In this document: in pieces, positions 54,531 to 63,064 of the stretch
How positions within the stretch are numbered: position 1 is the stretch's first letter
Layout of the letters: every line of letters begins with the position of its first letter
NCBI RefSeq assembly: GCF_024298845.1
Contig: NZ_CP101156.1
Location: forward strand, 1 to 64,000
Direction: 5' to 3'
DNA length: 64,000 nt
Origin: Natronosalvus amylolyticus
GTDB lineage: Archaea; Halobacteriota; Halobacteria; Halobacteriales; Natrialbaceae
Made by a program: the position numbers and the translations under genes
The notes under the pieces: generated by a model
What the model was told of the DNA's origin: nothing
The model's database searches: none
Seen by the model: the letters and a program-made list of their open reading frames with translations, nothing else

Positions 54531-55352
54531 TTAGCTGACGACGGTGACCGGTACCGGCGCTCGAAGGACGAGGGACTCGGCCACGCTGCCAAGGAGGAGT
54601 CGCGGCCATCCGGAGCGGCCGGACCGACCGACGACGAGGTGATTGAACCCCCCGTCGACGGCGTATTCGGCGATCGTTCGGGCCGGATCGCCGCGTTCGG
54701 ATTCGGTTTGGATCGTCGAACCGAGGGTATCCGCGCGCTGTCGCACGGTTTCGAGGGTAGAATCGGCGTCAGCAGTCGTCCCGAAAACCTCGGACGGATC
54801 GATGACGTACAATGCGGTGATCGTAGCAGTCGAAAATTCTTGGAGGGCGAACTCGAGGGCTTCGTAGGCGCGTTCGGACCCGTCGACTGCCACGAGCACC
54901 TGCTCTGGCTGCGTGGGGTCGTCATCATCGACGCTCCGCACTACCGTGACGGTCGTCGGTGAACGACGGGTGACGGTTTTCGCGACGCTCCCGACGAACA
55001 CGGTGTCGAGACTCGAGCGACCTTTGCTTCCGACTGAAATCTGATCGACATCGTTCTCGCCGACAAATTTGAGGATTTCCTCGGCCGGTCTTCCGCGTCT
55101 CGTTGCCGTCTCTTCGAGCGTTATCCCCCGACGCTCGGCCATCTCCCGTGCCGTGTCGTGTATTTCGACGGCTTCGTCTTTGGCGTTCGACAACCAGCCT
55201 TCGTCGTAGCCCGGCCCCTCGTATCGCTTTTTTGTCGGGTTGATGACGTGCAGCGTGATGTGGGTCGCGTCCGGAAAGGTCACGAAACTGTACGCCAGTG
55301 CGGTGAATGCCTCGTCCGAACCGTCGATCGGGTCGAGGACGTGATCTACCAT
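54531..55352 (-). CDS. Tandem universal stress protein (two Usp domains)
   Basis: 273 residues, two Usp domains, both with complete ATP motifs (GSKGRSSLDTVFVGS near residue 125 and GRSGRSGWPRLLLGS near 260). The N-terminus MVDHVLDPIDGSDEAFTAL and the linker PEQVLVAVDGSERAYEALE begin the two domains. The ATG at 55352 is preferred; a GTG at 55364 would add four residues. Confidence 0.92.
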   Translation of the reverse strand: MVDHVLDPIDGSDEAFTALAYSFVTFPDATHITLHVINPTKKRYEGPGYDEGWLSNAKDEAVEIHDTAREMAERRGITLEETATRRGRPAEEILKFVGENDVDQISVGSKGRSSLDTVFVGSVAKTVTRRSPTTVTVVRSVDDDDPTQPEQVLVAVDGSERAYEALEFALQEFSTATITALYVIDPSEVFGTTADADSTLETVRQRADTLGSTIQTESERGDPARTIAEYAVDGGFNHLVVGRSGRSGWPRLLLGSVAESLVLRAPVPVTVVS

Positions 55353-55607
55353 TGGGTTCGACACCTCGTGGGCCCTACCATACCAAACGCTATAGTGCTA
55401 TCCGGCTGATTGCGCGCCGTCGTGGCCCAGCCGTGAACGGAGCAATCGCGTCGGTCTCCTCCCGCGCGCGCGTCGACACCTGTTCGGGTCGATATGGTCG
55501 GCCCCTTACTGTAGCCGAAGGATCCGAACCGACGGGGGCACAAGTGAGAAGAAGACGCCGGTTCATGGCTGGCAACGTTTAACATGGGGACCGATGTGGG
55601 GAACCCC

Positions 55608-56078
55608 ATGGCTGACTACTCCAACGACGAACGCAATGATCTGACGGCCCCGTCAGACGATTCACTCGGGCCTTCTCGAGACACACTGCTCACCGAGCGA
55701 CGCCGATTGTTAGTCGCGCTCGGCGGTTCCGGGGCCGTCGTGCTCGCGGGGTGTCTCGGAATGAACGATGACGAAGACGAAGTCGTCGACACCTACGAGA
55801 TCGTGTTCCTCGACCAGGACCAGACCGTATCGGTCGATTCGGACCAGGATATTCTGGCGGCTGCACTGGACGCTGGCGTCGATATCCCCTACTCTTGTGA
55901 GGTGGGGCGGTGTGGGCAGTGTACCGCGAAGTACGATGGTGACGCCGGTACAGTGGTTACTCACGATGGGAACGAGTATCTCGAGGAAAACGAAATCGAG
56001 GCCGGGTGGGTGCTGACGTGTGTTGCCTATCCCGACGACGATTTCGAACTCGAGGTCGCCCATCCCGACGACGGATAA
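55608..56078 (+). CDS. Exported 2Fe-2S ferredoxin lipoprotein
   Basis: A 156-residue protein. A polar N-terminus is followed by a Tat-like signal RRRLLVALGGSGAVVLAGC that ends in a lipobox Cys, then an acidic linker and a plant-type [2Fe-2S] ferredoxin domain. Its cysteines are CEVGRCGQC plus the fourth in LTCVAYP. It is predicted to be anchored outside the membrane, unlike the usual cytoplasmic haloarchaeal ferredoxin. An ATG at 55584 is an alternative start. It lies 74 bp before the E1-like gene. Confidence 0.87.
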   Translation: MADYSNDERNDLTAPSDDSLGPSRDTLLTERRRLLVALGGSGAVVLAGCLGMNDDEDEVVDTYEIVFLDQDQTVSVDSDQDILAAALDAGVDIPYSCEVGRCGQCTAKYDGDAGTVVTHDGNEYLEENEIEAGWVLTCVAYPDDDFELEVAHPDDG

Positions 56079-56152
56079 ACAGCGATCTAGTCCGGTCATC
56101 TCTCTGGGCTGTGCTGGTGAAGCTTAATCCGTTTGCGTGGTGGACCCATCGT

Positions 56153-56962
56153 ATGGATGATTCGCTCTCCCCTCGCCAACGGGAACGATACTCTCGACAG
56201 CTACTGATCGATTCCGTTGGGGAACCGGAACAACGAACGCTGCTGTCGAGTCGTGTCCTCGTCGCGGGGGCTGGCGGGCTCGGATCAGCAGTGATCCAGT
56301 CGCTGGCTGCGGCCGGCGTCGGCACTATCGGTATCGTTGACGATGGCGAAGTCAAACGCTCGAACCTCCAGCGACAGGTCATTCACACCGTCGACGATAT
56401 CGGGAAGCCGAAAGTCGAGAGCGCCGCTCGATACGTCGAGGCGCTCAACCCGGAGGTCACGGTAGAAACGCATCTTGAGCGCCTGCAACTCGAGGGGGCA
56501 GCGGCGCTGGTCGAACCTTACGACGTGGTCATCGACGCGCTGGATAACTTCCGAGCACGGTTTGTCGGGAACGATGTCGCACGACTCGCCGGTATTCCGT
56601 TCGTTCACGGGGCTGTGTACGGCTTCGAAGGGCAGATGATGGCGTTCCGGCCGGGTGGCCCCTGCTATCGGTGCTTGCTACCGGAACTGCCCGACCCCGG
56701 GGCAATCCCTTCCGGCGAGCCGATGGGTATCTTTCCACCGGTTCCGCTCACGATCGGGTGCCTCCAGGCGATGGAGGCGCTCAAACACGTTCTGGACCTC
56801 GACGAGGTTCTCGATGATGAACTGTTGCGATACGACGCGACCGACGTTACGTTCACTCGAACGCCCCTCGAAGTAGACCCGGATTGTCCGGTTTGTGGCT
56901 CCGATTCGGTGGACTCGGCTACTGCCCTCGAGTACGACGAGCGATGTCGAATAGTGGTCTAG
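56153..56962 (+). CDS. E1-like / MoeB-ThiF family adenylyltransferase
   Basis: A 269-residue protein that adenylates the C-terminus of a ubiquitin-like or sulfur-carrier protein (SAMP, MoaD or ThiS type); similar to haloarchaeal UbaA. It has the Rossmann ATP-site VLVAGAGGLGSAV, RSNLQRQVIH, the DALDNFRAR segment, and two zinc pairs CYRC and CPVC. A Cys in PLTIGCLQAMEALK may be the reactive one. The stop TAG lies in a family B end fragment. Confidence 0.88.
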   Translation: MDDSLSPRQRERYSRQLLIDSVGEPEQRTLLSSRVLVAGAGGLGSAVIQSLAAAGVGTIGIVDDGEVKRSNLQRQVIHTVDDIGKPKVESAARYVEALNPEVTVETHLERLQLEGAAALVEPYDVVIDALDNFRARFVGNDVARLAGIPFVHGAVYGFEGQMMAFRPGGPCYRCLLPELPDPGAIPSGEPMGIFPPVPLTIGCLQAMEALKHVLDLDEVLDDELLRYDATDVTFTRTPLEVDPDCPVCGSDSVDSATALEYDERCRIVV

Positions 56963-56978
56963 TGGCTTCCTCAACCTG
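56957..56978. repeat. Family B element end fragment
   Basis: GTCTAGTGGCTTCCTCAACC resembles the CTGTAGTGGCTTCCCAAACC end of B copy 3. It contains the stop TAG of the E1-like gene and runs straight into family C copy 2. Confidence 0.55.
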
Positions 56979-57078
56979 AGAGGGAGTATCGTCGGCGTTC
57001 ATCGGTACCGACGAAGAACCCTGCCACAGCGTCGACAGCCGTACTTCGAAACCGCCGGCTGGCTACGATAATCCCTAT
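56979..57078 (-). repeat. Family C inverted-repeat element, copy 2
   Basis: 100 bp with terminal inverted repeats GGGAGTATCGTCGGCG and GGGATTATCGTAGCC (minus strand). About 94-95% identical by eye to copy 3 at 59155, and in the same orientation. Confidence 0.8.
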
Positions 57079-57177
57079 GAACTGGTGGGGAAGATCATTT
57101 GTCGTCGGTCGATTTATCCCACCAGTCGACGTTTGGAAGCGGACTAATCCCGCCTGCAATACCTCGTCAGGAGTCGG

Positions 57178-57627
57178 TTATCGCACGACACTTACGGGAA
57201 CCGTCGCCCGTTCGACGAGGGACTTCGCGACGCTGCCGAGCATCATGCCAGCCCGCCCGGATCGGCCGCGATGACCGACGAAAATCGTGTCGAACCCCTC
57301 CTCTTCGGCGTACGCCGTGATTGCCACGACCGGGTTCCCGTACAGGAGTTCGGTCTCAACAATCTGCCCACATTCTGCAGCGAGATCTGCGGCGTCCTCG
57401 AGGTGTTGTTGCCCCCGCGCTTCGGCGTCTTCGACACTCTCGATGACAAGACGCGGCTCGCTCTCCCAGAGTGAGAGGGCCGGCTCGTCCCCACCCTCGT
57501 CGTATGCGGTGGGATCGACGGCGTGAACCACGGTGATCGACCCATCCATCGCGTCTGCGATATCGGCGGCGTATTCCAGGGCGTTTTTCGACGCTTCGGA
57601 TCCGTCGGCAGCCACAAGGGACTTCAT
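57178..57627 (-). CDS. Universal stress protein, UspA family
   Basis: A 149-residue Usp domain: KSLVAADGSEASKNALEYA start and ATP motif GHRGRSGRAGMMLGS, then TVPVSVV. The promoter upstream has a TATA-like box inside an inverted repeat (57641-57666). Confidence 0.93.
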   Translation of the reverse strand: MKSLVAADGSEASKNALEYAADIADAMDGSITVVHAVDPTAYDEGGDEPALSLWESEPRLVIESVEDAEARGQQHLEDAADLAAECGQIVETELLYGNPVVAITAYAEEEGFDTIFVGHRGRSGRAGMMLGSVAKSLVERATVPVSVVR

Positions 57628-57640
57628 GGGTCTATTTTCA

Positions 57641-57666
57641 CCCTCGAATTATTTGAATCACGAGGG
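57641..57666 (-). promoter_or_regulatory. TATA region flanked by an inverted repeat, usp promoter
   Basis: CCCTCG (57641-57646) and CGAGGG (57661-57666) flank the AT-rich AATTATTTGAATCA, which holds the TATA-like box 20-33 nt before the usp ATG at 57627. A protein bound to the two arms would block or aid TBP binding. Confidence 0.4.
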
Positions 57667-57738
57667 GCTCACACAGATCGACTCTGGACCTGGTTGATAC
57701 ACGCAGTGTAATTCGGTGATATTGTCTCGTCTCCGGAG

Positions 57739-58527
57739 TCACCACTCCATCCCCCCGTTGATGCCGATCACCTGTCCGGTCATGTAGTCGGCGTGGTCGC
57801 TCGCGAGGAACCGAACCATCCCGACGATGTCCTCGGTATCGGCGAACCGATCCAGCGGAATCTTCTCTCGAATCTGCCCGCGGACGCGATCTGGGACCTT
57901 CTCGAGCATATCGGTCTCCGTAAAACCCGGTGCGACACAGTTTGCCGTCGACCCCTCTCGAGCGAGTTCCAGCGCGATGGTTCGCGTGAACGCGATGAGG
58001 CCGCCTTTCGACGTCGCGTAGTTCGCCTGGCCGTAGTTACCCTGCTGACCGACGACGCTCGAAATGTTGATGAGTCGGCCACTACCAGCGTTCTTGATGT
58101 CGTCGTAGAACGCCTTCGTACAGTTGAACGTCCCGTTGAGGTTCACTTCCATGACTCGATTCCAGTCCTCGTAGGTCATGTTCTCGAACGTACGGTCGAT
58201 CGTGATTCCGGCGTTGTTGACGAGGACGTCGATCGGACCGAACGCCTCGTGGACTTCTTCAGCCATGGCCGCGACCGCATCGGGGTCCGAAACGTCGGCT
58301 CCCACAGCTATTGCCTGCTCCTCGTTCGCTTCGATGTGGTCGCGCACCTCACGCGCTTTCTCGGCCGAACTGGCATAGTTCACGACGACGTTCCCACCAC
58401 ATCGAGCGAACTCGAGGGCGATTTCCCGTCCGATTCCGCGCGACGATCCCGTGACGAGGCAGGTCTGGCCGGCAAGCGGCTTCCGCTCGAGCGGCTCGAG
58501 TCGTTCCTGGGTGAGTGATTCGGACAT
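57739..58527 (-). CDS. Acetoacetyl-CoA / 3-oxoacyl reductase, PhaB/FabG type SDR
   Basis: A 262-residue short-chain dehydrogenase: NADP(H)-binding TGSSRGIG, NNAG motif, catalytic Ser in INISSV and YxxxK in YATSKGG, and C-terminal GQVIGINGGMEW. The 17-residue N-terminal extension is as in haloarchaeal PhaB/FabG1. It likely reduces acetoacetyl-CoA to 3-hydroxybutyryl-CoA for PHB/PHBV storage polymer, but no PHA synthase is in the window, so a general reductase role remains possible. Confidence 0.88.
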   Translation of the reverse strand: MSESLTQERLEPLERKPLAGQTCLVTGSSRGIGREIALEFARCGGNVVVNYASSAEKAREVRDHIEANEEQAIAVGADVSDPDAVAAMAEEVHEAFGPIDVLVNNAGITIDRTFENMTYEDWNRVMEVNLNGTFNCTKAFYDDIKNAGSGRLINISSVVGQQGNYGQANYATSKGGLIAFTRTIALELAREGSTANCVAPGFTETDMLEKVPDRVRGQIREKIPLDRFADTEDIVGMVRFLASDHADYMTGQVIGINGGMEW

Positions 58528-58609
58528 ACGAGGGATACGCCACCGGCCACCGTGTTAATGATGCACCCCGTTTATGCTGGGATGAGAGAATTGAACGGGA
58601 TTTAAGCAT

Positions 58610-58697
58610 CTAGTCCCCTCCCAAACGTCGACCGGTGAGTGAAATCGAACAGCGCTGCGTGATTTCACTCACAACTGCAGGTTTGGGAAGCCACTAC
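58610..58697. repeat. Family B inverted-repeat element, copy 3
   Basis: 88 bp. Ends CTAGTCCCCTCCCAAACG and, on the minus strand, TGTAGTGGCTTCCCAAACC. The inner stem GTGAGTGAAATC/GATTTCACTCAC is 12 bp perfect (58636-58647 with 58660-58671). It lies between divergent phaB and usp genes, upstream of the usp promoter, so this copy does not abut a stop codon. Confidence 0.75.
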
Positions 58698-58744
58698 AGT
58701 ATCCCGGTAAGGTATTTGAGGCCGTCCGTGGTGCTATCAGATCC

Positions 58745-59155
58745 ATGTACGATACGATTCTCGTCGCCACCGACGGGAGCGATGCTGCCGACCGAGCAGC
58801 CGATCACGCAGGGACTCTGGCATCGACGTTTGGCGCAGACTTACACGCGATTCACGTCGTCGATACGGCGCGGTACGGAAAATCGGTTCTGTCGGGTTCG
58901 GACGACGTGCTCGAGGCGCTCGAAAAACAGGGTAGAGACGTCCTCGAAACGGTGAGCGAGCGTACTGATGTCGCCGTAACGACGAAACTATCGAGCGGAC
59001 AACCGGATACGGAAATCGATGCCTACGCCGAGGAAATCGACAGCGATTTGATCGTGATCGGGAACCGCGGTCTGGGGGCCGGAGCGGCCGGACAGATCGG
59101 GAGCGTTGCCGAACGGATTGTCAGAACGACGGATCGGCCGGTCATCACGTGCTGA
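58745..59155 (+). CDS. Universal stress protein, UspA family
   Basis: A 136-residue Usp domain: TILVATDGSDAADRAADHA and ATP motif GNRGLGAGAAGQIGS. It ends at DRPVITC followed by TGA. The stop overlaps the first base of family C copy 3. It is closely similar in layout to the next usp gene at 59514. Confidence 0.93.
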   Translation: MYDTILVATDGSDAADRAADHAGTLASTFGADLHAIHVVDTARYGKSVLSGSDDVLEALEKQGRDVLETVSERTDVAVTTKLSSGQPDTEIDAYAEEIDSDLIVIGNRGLGAGAAGQIGSVAERIVRTTDRPVITC

Positions 59156-59254
59156 TAGGGAGTATCGTCGGCGTTCCTCGGTACCGACGAAGAACCCTGC
59201 CACAGCGTCGACAGCCGTCGTTCAAAACCGCCGGCTGGCTACGATAATCCCTAT
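59155..59254 (-). repeat. Family C inverted-repeat element, copy 3
   Basis: 100 bp beginning in the stop codon of the preceding usp gene. Ends are ATAGGGAGTATCGTCGGCG and (minus strand) ATAGGGATTATCGTAGCC. Nearly identical to copy 2. Confidence 0.8.
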
Positions 59255-59513
59255 GCGTAGCCCGTTACGCCTGAACGTGTGGGCCAAATCGATAGCGGTT
59301 GTCAGATTCGGGTCGCTCACCGACGCTTGACGGGGTACTGAGTTCCGTTGGCGTACCCGTCTCACGTCCTCTCCAACGTGTTCTCGATGGGACGGAGAAG
59401 CGGGTTCACGACCAAGCGGTTTCGCCGTGCTTAGTGGACCGCAGCGCGTAGGAGATTCCATCCGTTGCGGTACAAGTTATTTAATGGGCTTCGGTGTGTA
59501 TCATGGTGGTTCG
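59255..59513. other. Non-coding gap before the usp gene at 59514
   Basis: With family C copy 3 this makes a 358-bp gap. A TATA-like TTATTTAATG at 59477-59486 is the candidate usp promoter. No gene seen. Confidence 0.5.
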
Positions 59514-59933
59514 ATGTACGACACGATTCTCGTGCCGACGGATGGAAGTGACGCCGCAAACCGCGCTGTCGATCACGCGCTGGTCCTGGCAGATCGGTAC
59601 GATGCGCGTATTCATGCGATGTACTGCGTGGAGACGAATCGCTACGGTGAACCGGCACTGAGTAGCACCGAACTCGTCTGCAACCAACTCGAGGAGCACG
59701 GACAGGAACTACTCGAGGCGCTCGGTGACCGTGCTGCAGACGCTGGCATCGAGTACACGTACGAGATCTATCACGGCCGTCCCTGGGAGGTCGTCCTCGA
59801 GGAATCCGAATCGCTCGATGCCGATCTCGTCGTTATTGGCTACCAGGGACAGAGTCACACGCGGACGAAAAAGATCGGCAGCGTCGCCGAGCGGATCGTG
59901 AGGTCGGCCGACCGGCCGGTACTGACCGCCTGA
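59514..59933 (+). CDS. Universal stress protein, UspA family
   Basis: A 139-residue Usp domain: TILVPTDGSDAANRAVDHA and the motif GYQGQSHTRTKKIGS, which keeps the G-2x-G-9x-G-S spacing although the loop sequence is unusual (basic and polar instead of GGIDRLLL). Start ATG at 59514; the longer frame to 59427 runs through the promoter. Confidence 0.92.
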   Translation: MYDTILVPTDGSDAANRAVDHALVLADRYDARIHAMYCVETNRYGEPALSSTELVCNQLEEHGQELLEALGDRAADAGIEYTYEIYHGRPWEVVLEESESLDADLVVIGYQGQSHTRTKKIGSVAERIVRSADRPVLTA

Positions 59934-60111
59934 GTTGATTCGTCGTATTCGTGGGACTGTCGAGAAACTCGGTGGAACCGCCTCTCCTCGAGTCTCTCGG
60001 ACCGTCCCGGAATCACTATGGTGTCTCCACCCGTCGGCTGTCGACGATGGGCCGCATGGACGAATAGTGGGACTGGGACGAGACTGACAGCGATATACGA
60101 ACCGATACGCC

Positions 60112-62904
60112 GTGTCACGTACCGAATACGCCGAACGGATTGCAAGCGAGTCCGACGCCGACTGGCACGCCCAGCCACTCGAACACCTCTACGAGGCGCT
60201 CGATTCATCACCTGCAGGTGTTTCAGACGAGGAAGCCAGTACTCGCCTCGAGCGATCGGGGCCGAACGAAGTGAAAGCGGAGTCGGGGATTTCGCCGTTG
60301 CAAATTCTCATCGACCAGTACAAACCGGCGCTGATCTGGGTATTGCTCGTTGCTGCCACAGTGATGGCCTTCGTCGGCCACTGGATCGATGCCGGCGTCA
60401 TCGCCGGCGTTGTCGTTTTCATCACGATCTTTGGATTTCTGCAGGATTACCGGGCCGAACAAAGCATTCAGGCGCTCGAGGATATGTCGACGCGGTATGC
60501 GGTGGTTCGACGTGGGGGCGAAAAAAAGGAAATCGACGCTCGAAAGGTCGTTCCAGGGGACGTCGTGTTCGTCGAGTCCGGCGACATCGTCCCGGCTGAC
60601 GCACGGCTCATCGAGGAGTCGAATCTCAGCGTCGACGAGGCCGCACTGACTGGCGAGAGTGCCGGCGTCTCGAAATCGGTTGGCGAAGTCGACACCGACA
60701 TCGCGCTCGCGGAACGCGAAAATATGCTGTACAAAGACACGGTCGTCCAGCGTGGGTCGGGGATCGCTCTCGTTGTCGAAACTGGCCCCCAATCGGAGAT
60801 CGGACAGATTGCGACCGCGCTCGAGGAGGCCGAGGATCGGGACACGCCGTTTCAGGCAGAAATGGATCGTCTCGGAAAGCTGATTGCGGGAGGGGTCGTC
60901 GCCATCGTTTCGATCATCGCGATAACTGAACTGGTGGTTGGTGATACACCGCCGTTACAGGTGTTCCTGACGGCAGTCGGTATCGCGGTGTCGGCGGTTC
61001 CCGAGGGATTACCCGCGGTCGTGACCCTCTCTCTCGCCCTCGGAGCACGTCGGATGGCCGAGCAAAACGCGCTCGTCCGCCGACTTCCGATCGTCGAGGC
61101 GCTTGGTTCGGTCGATGTTATCTGTACGGATAAGACCGGGACGCTCACCGAAGAGGAGATGACGGTCACACGGATCGCTGCCAACCGCGAAACCTACGAG
61201 GTGACCGGCAGCGGCTACGATACTGATGGGGACTTTCTCCAGGATGGTGACTCCGTCGAGACCGACCGAGTTGCCGAGGTTTTGCGGTGTGGACTGCTTT
61301 GTAACAACGTCGACATCGGCACCCGAGAGCGTGACGGTTCTGACGAACACGGTGACACCGAACGAACGTATCTGGGTGATCCGACGGAAATTGCCCTGTT
61401 CGTCGCCGCTCAGAAAGCCGGATTCGAACACGATGAACTCGACGCTGAGTATCCCCGAATTGGCGAAGTCGACTTTACCTCCGCTCGAAAGCGGATGACG
61501 ACGGTTCACGAGACGCCCGACGGAGAACCGATCGCCTACATGAAGGGAGCCCCGGAGACCGTGCTCGAGCGCTGTGACAGGGAACTCGTCGACGGCAAAG
61601 CCGTCGAACTATCCGATGATCGACGCGACGAAATTCAGGCCAAGCAGGAGTCATTTGCCGAAGATGCACTGCGAGTAATGGGATTTGCCTACCGACCCGA
61701 TATTCCCGAGGACCTGGCCGACTCCCCTGACGAATCACTCGAGGATTCGATGGTCTTTCTCGGATTGCAGGGGATGCTCGACCCGCCGCGTCCGGAAGTT
61801 CCCGGCGCCATTGCTGGCTGTCTCGATGCAGGTATCAACGTGGTGATGATCACCGGTGATAACGCCGTCACCGCTCGGGCTATCGGGGAGGAAGTCGGCT
61901 TGCGCTCGAGCACCGTCATCACCGGCCCTGAACTCGAGGAGATGTCCGATGACGCGTTGAGTGATGCTGTCGAGGACGTCGATATCTTCGCTCGGACAGC
62001 GCCGGATCACAAGACGCGTATTCTCCAGATGCTGCAAGCCAAAGGTCACACGGTGGCGATGACGGGCGACGGCGTCAACGACGCCCCGGCGGTCAAGAAC
62101 GCGGACGTGGGTGTGGCGATGGGGATTCGAGGGACCGACGTAACCGAGCAGGCGTCCGACATCGTCCTACTCGATGATAACTTTGCGACGATTCGAGACG
62201 CGGTCAAAGGTGGTCGGCGAATCTTCGATAACGTCCGTAAGTTCGTCAACTACCTCCTGTCGGGCAACGGCGGGGAGGTTACCATGATATTCACTGGCAC
62301 GCTGGCCGGTCTCGGACTGGTCATCACGCCGATTCAGGTGCTCTGGATCAACGTCGTCACTGATGGGATTCCAGCGCTGTCGATGGGCGTCGACCCACCT
62401 GCAGAAGACATCATGGAACGCGAACCACGTCCCCCGGACGAAGGCGTCATCACGACACGAATCGTCACCTCGGTGATCGGCATTGCCGCGTTCATGACGA
62501 TCTGTCTGCTACCGATATTTACGCTCAACTACTACGGTGACGTCATTCCAGGGTACGACGTGACTGGGTCACTGCTCGGTTGGCGCCCCGGATACGAACC
62601 GAGTCGCGAACTTGCCCAGACGATGGTCTTTACCGGGTTCGTCGTCTTCGAAATCGTTCGTATTCAGGCGATTCGATTCCGATACGGACTCGGCCTCCTC
62701 TCTAACCTTTGGCTGGTCGGTGCGGTAGCACTCGCTGGCGTCCTCCAACTACTCGTGCTTTATACACCGACGGGACAACTGCTGTTCGACGTCGAACCGC
62801 TGTCGCTCGTTCACTGGCTCCAGATCGGCGTTGCTGCAACCGTCTTTGCCTCGCTGATGGCCCTGTTCGTGGTCGTTCAGGATCGGTATTTCGACCGCTA
62901 CTGA
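60112..62904 (+). CDS. P2A-type cation-transporting ATPase
   Basis: A 930-residue P-type ATPase related to SERCA/PMR1 Ca2+ pumps and to bacterial CtpF. It has actuator LTGES (179-183), M4 PEGLP (297-301), phosphorylated Asp340 in CTDKTGTLT, hinge [13 protein letters not shown], and about ten membrane segments. The M5 SGNGGE and M6 NVVTDGIPA residues match both SERCA calcium-site helices, which favours Ca2+ (or Mn2+) export. The start is GTG at 60112; no stronger start is seen upstream. Confidence 0.92.
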   Translation: MSRTEYAERIASESDADWHAQPLEHLYEALDSSPAGVSDEEASTRLERSGPNEVKAESGISPLQILIDQYKPALIWVLLVAATVMAFVGHWIDAGVIAGVVVFITIFGFLQDYRAEQSIQALEDMSTRYAVVRRGGEKKEIDARKVVPGDVVFVESGDIVPADARLIEESNLSVDEAALTGESAGVSKSVGEVDTDIALAERENMLYKDTVVQRGSGIALVVETGPQSEIGQIATALEEAEDRDTPFQAEMDRLGKLIAGGVVAIVSIIAITELVVGDTPPLQVFLTAVGIAVSAVPEGLPAVVTLSLALGARRMAEQNALVRRLPIVEALGSVDVICTDKTGTLTEEEMTVTRIAANRETYEVTGSGYDTDGDFLQDGDSVETDRVAEVLRCGLLCNNVDIGTRERDGSDEHGDTERTYLGDPTEIALFVAAQKAGFEHDELDAEYPRIGEVDFTSARKRMTTVHETPDGEPIAYMKGAPETVLERCDRELVDGKAVELSDDRRDEIQAKQESFAEDALRVMGFAYRPDIPEDLADSPDESLEDSMVFLGLQGMLDPPRPEVPGAIAGCLDAGINVVMITGDNAVTARAIGEEVGLRSSTVITGPELEEMSDDALSDAVEDVDIFARTAPDHKTRILQMLQAKGHTVAMTGDGVNDAPAVKNADVGVAMGIRGTDVTEQASDIVLLDDNFATIRDAVKGGRRIFDNVRKFVNYLLSGNGGEVTMIFTGTLAGLGLVITPIQVLWINVVTDGIPALSMGVDPPAEDIMEREPRPPDEGVITTRIVTSVIGIAAFMTICLLPIFTLNYYGDVIPGYDVTGSLLGWRPGYEPSRELAQTMVFTGFVVFEIVRIQAIRFRYGLGLLSNLWLVGAVALAGVLQLLVLYTPTGQLLFDVEPLSLVHWLQIGVAATVFASLMALFVVVQDRYFDRY

Positions 62905-63064
62905 TGGATTGTGTTGCCACCCAGCGACACCGGCGGCGTTTTCGTCGCCTGAGGAGCGACGCTTGGTGGTACCATCCTGATCGGGTGGCTGCTCGAGGAA
63001 AACGTCTACCATCGGTTTCGACGGCGGGTGCGAATTTTATACTCCTCCACGAGGTCGTGAGTCT

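Noticed and set aside
56971-57159. A conserved peptide (IIVASRRFRSTAVDAVAGFF) encoded in the family C elements
   Set aside because: The frame is shared because the DNA is shared; copy 3 breaks it with a stop, and there is no start or ribosome site pattern.
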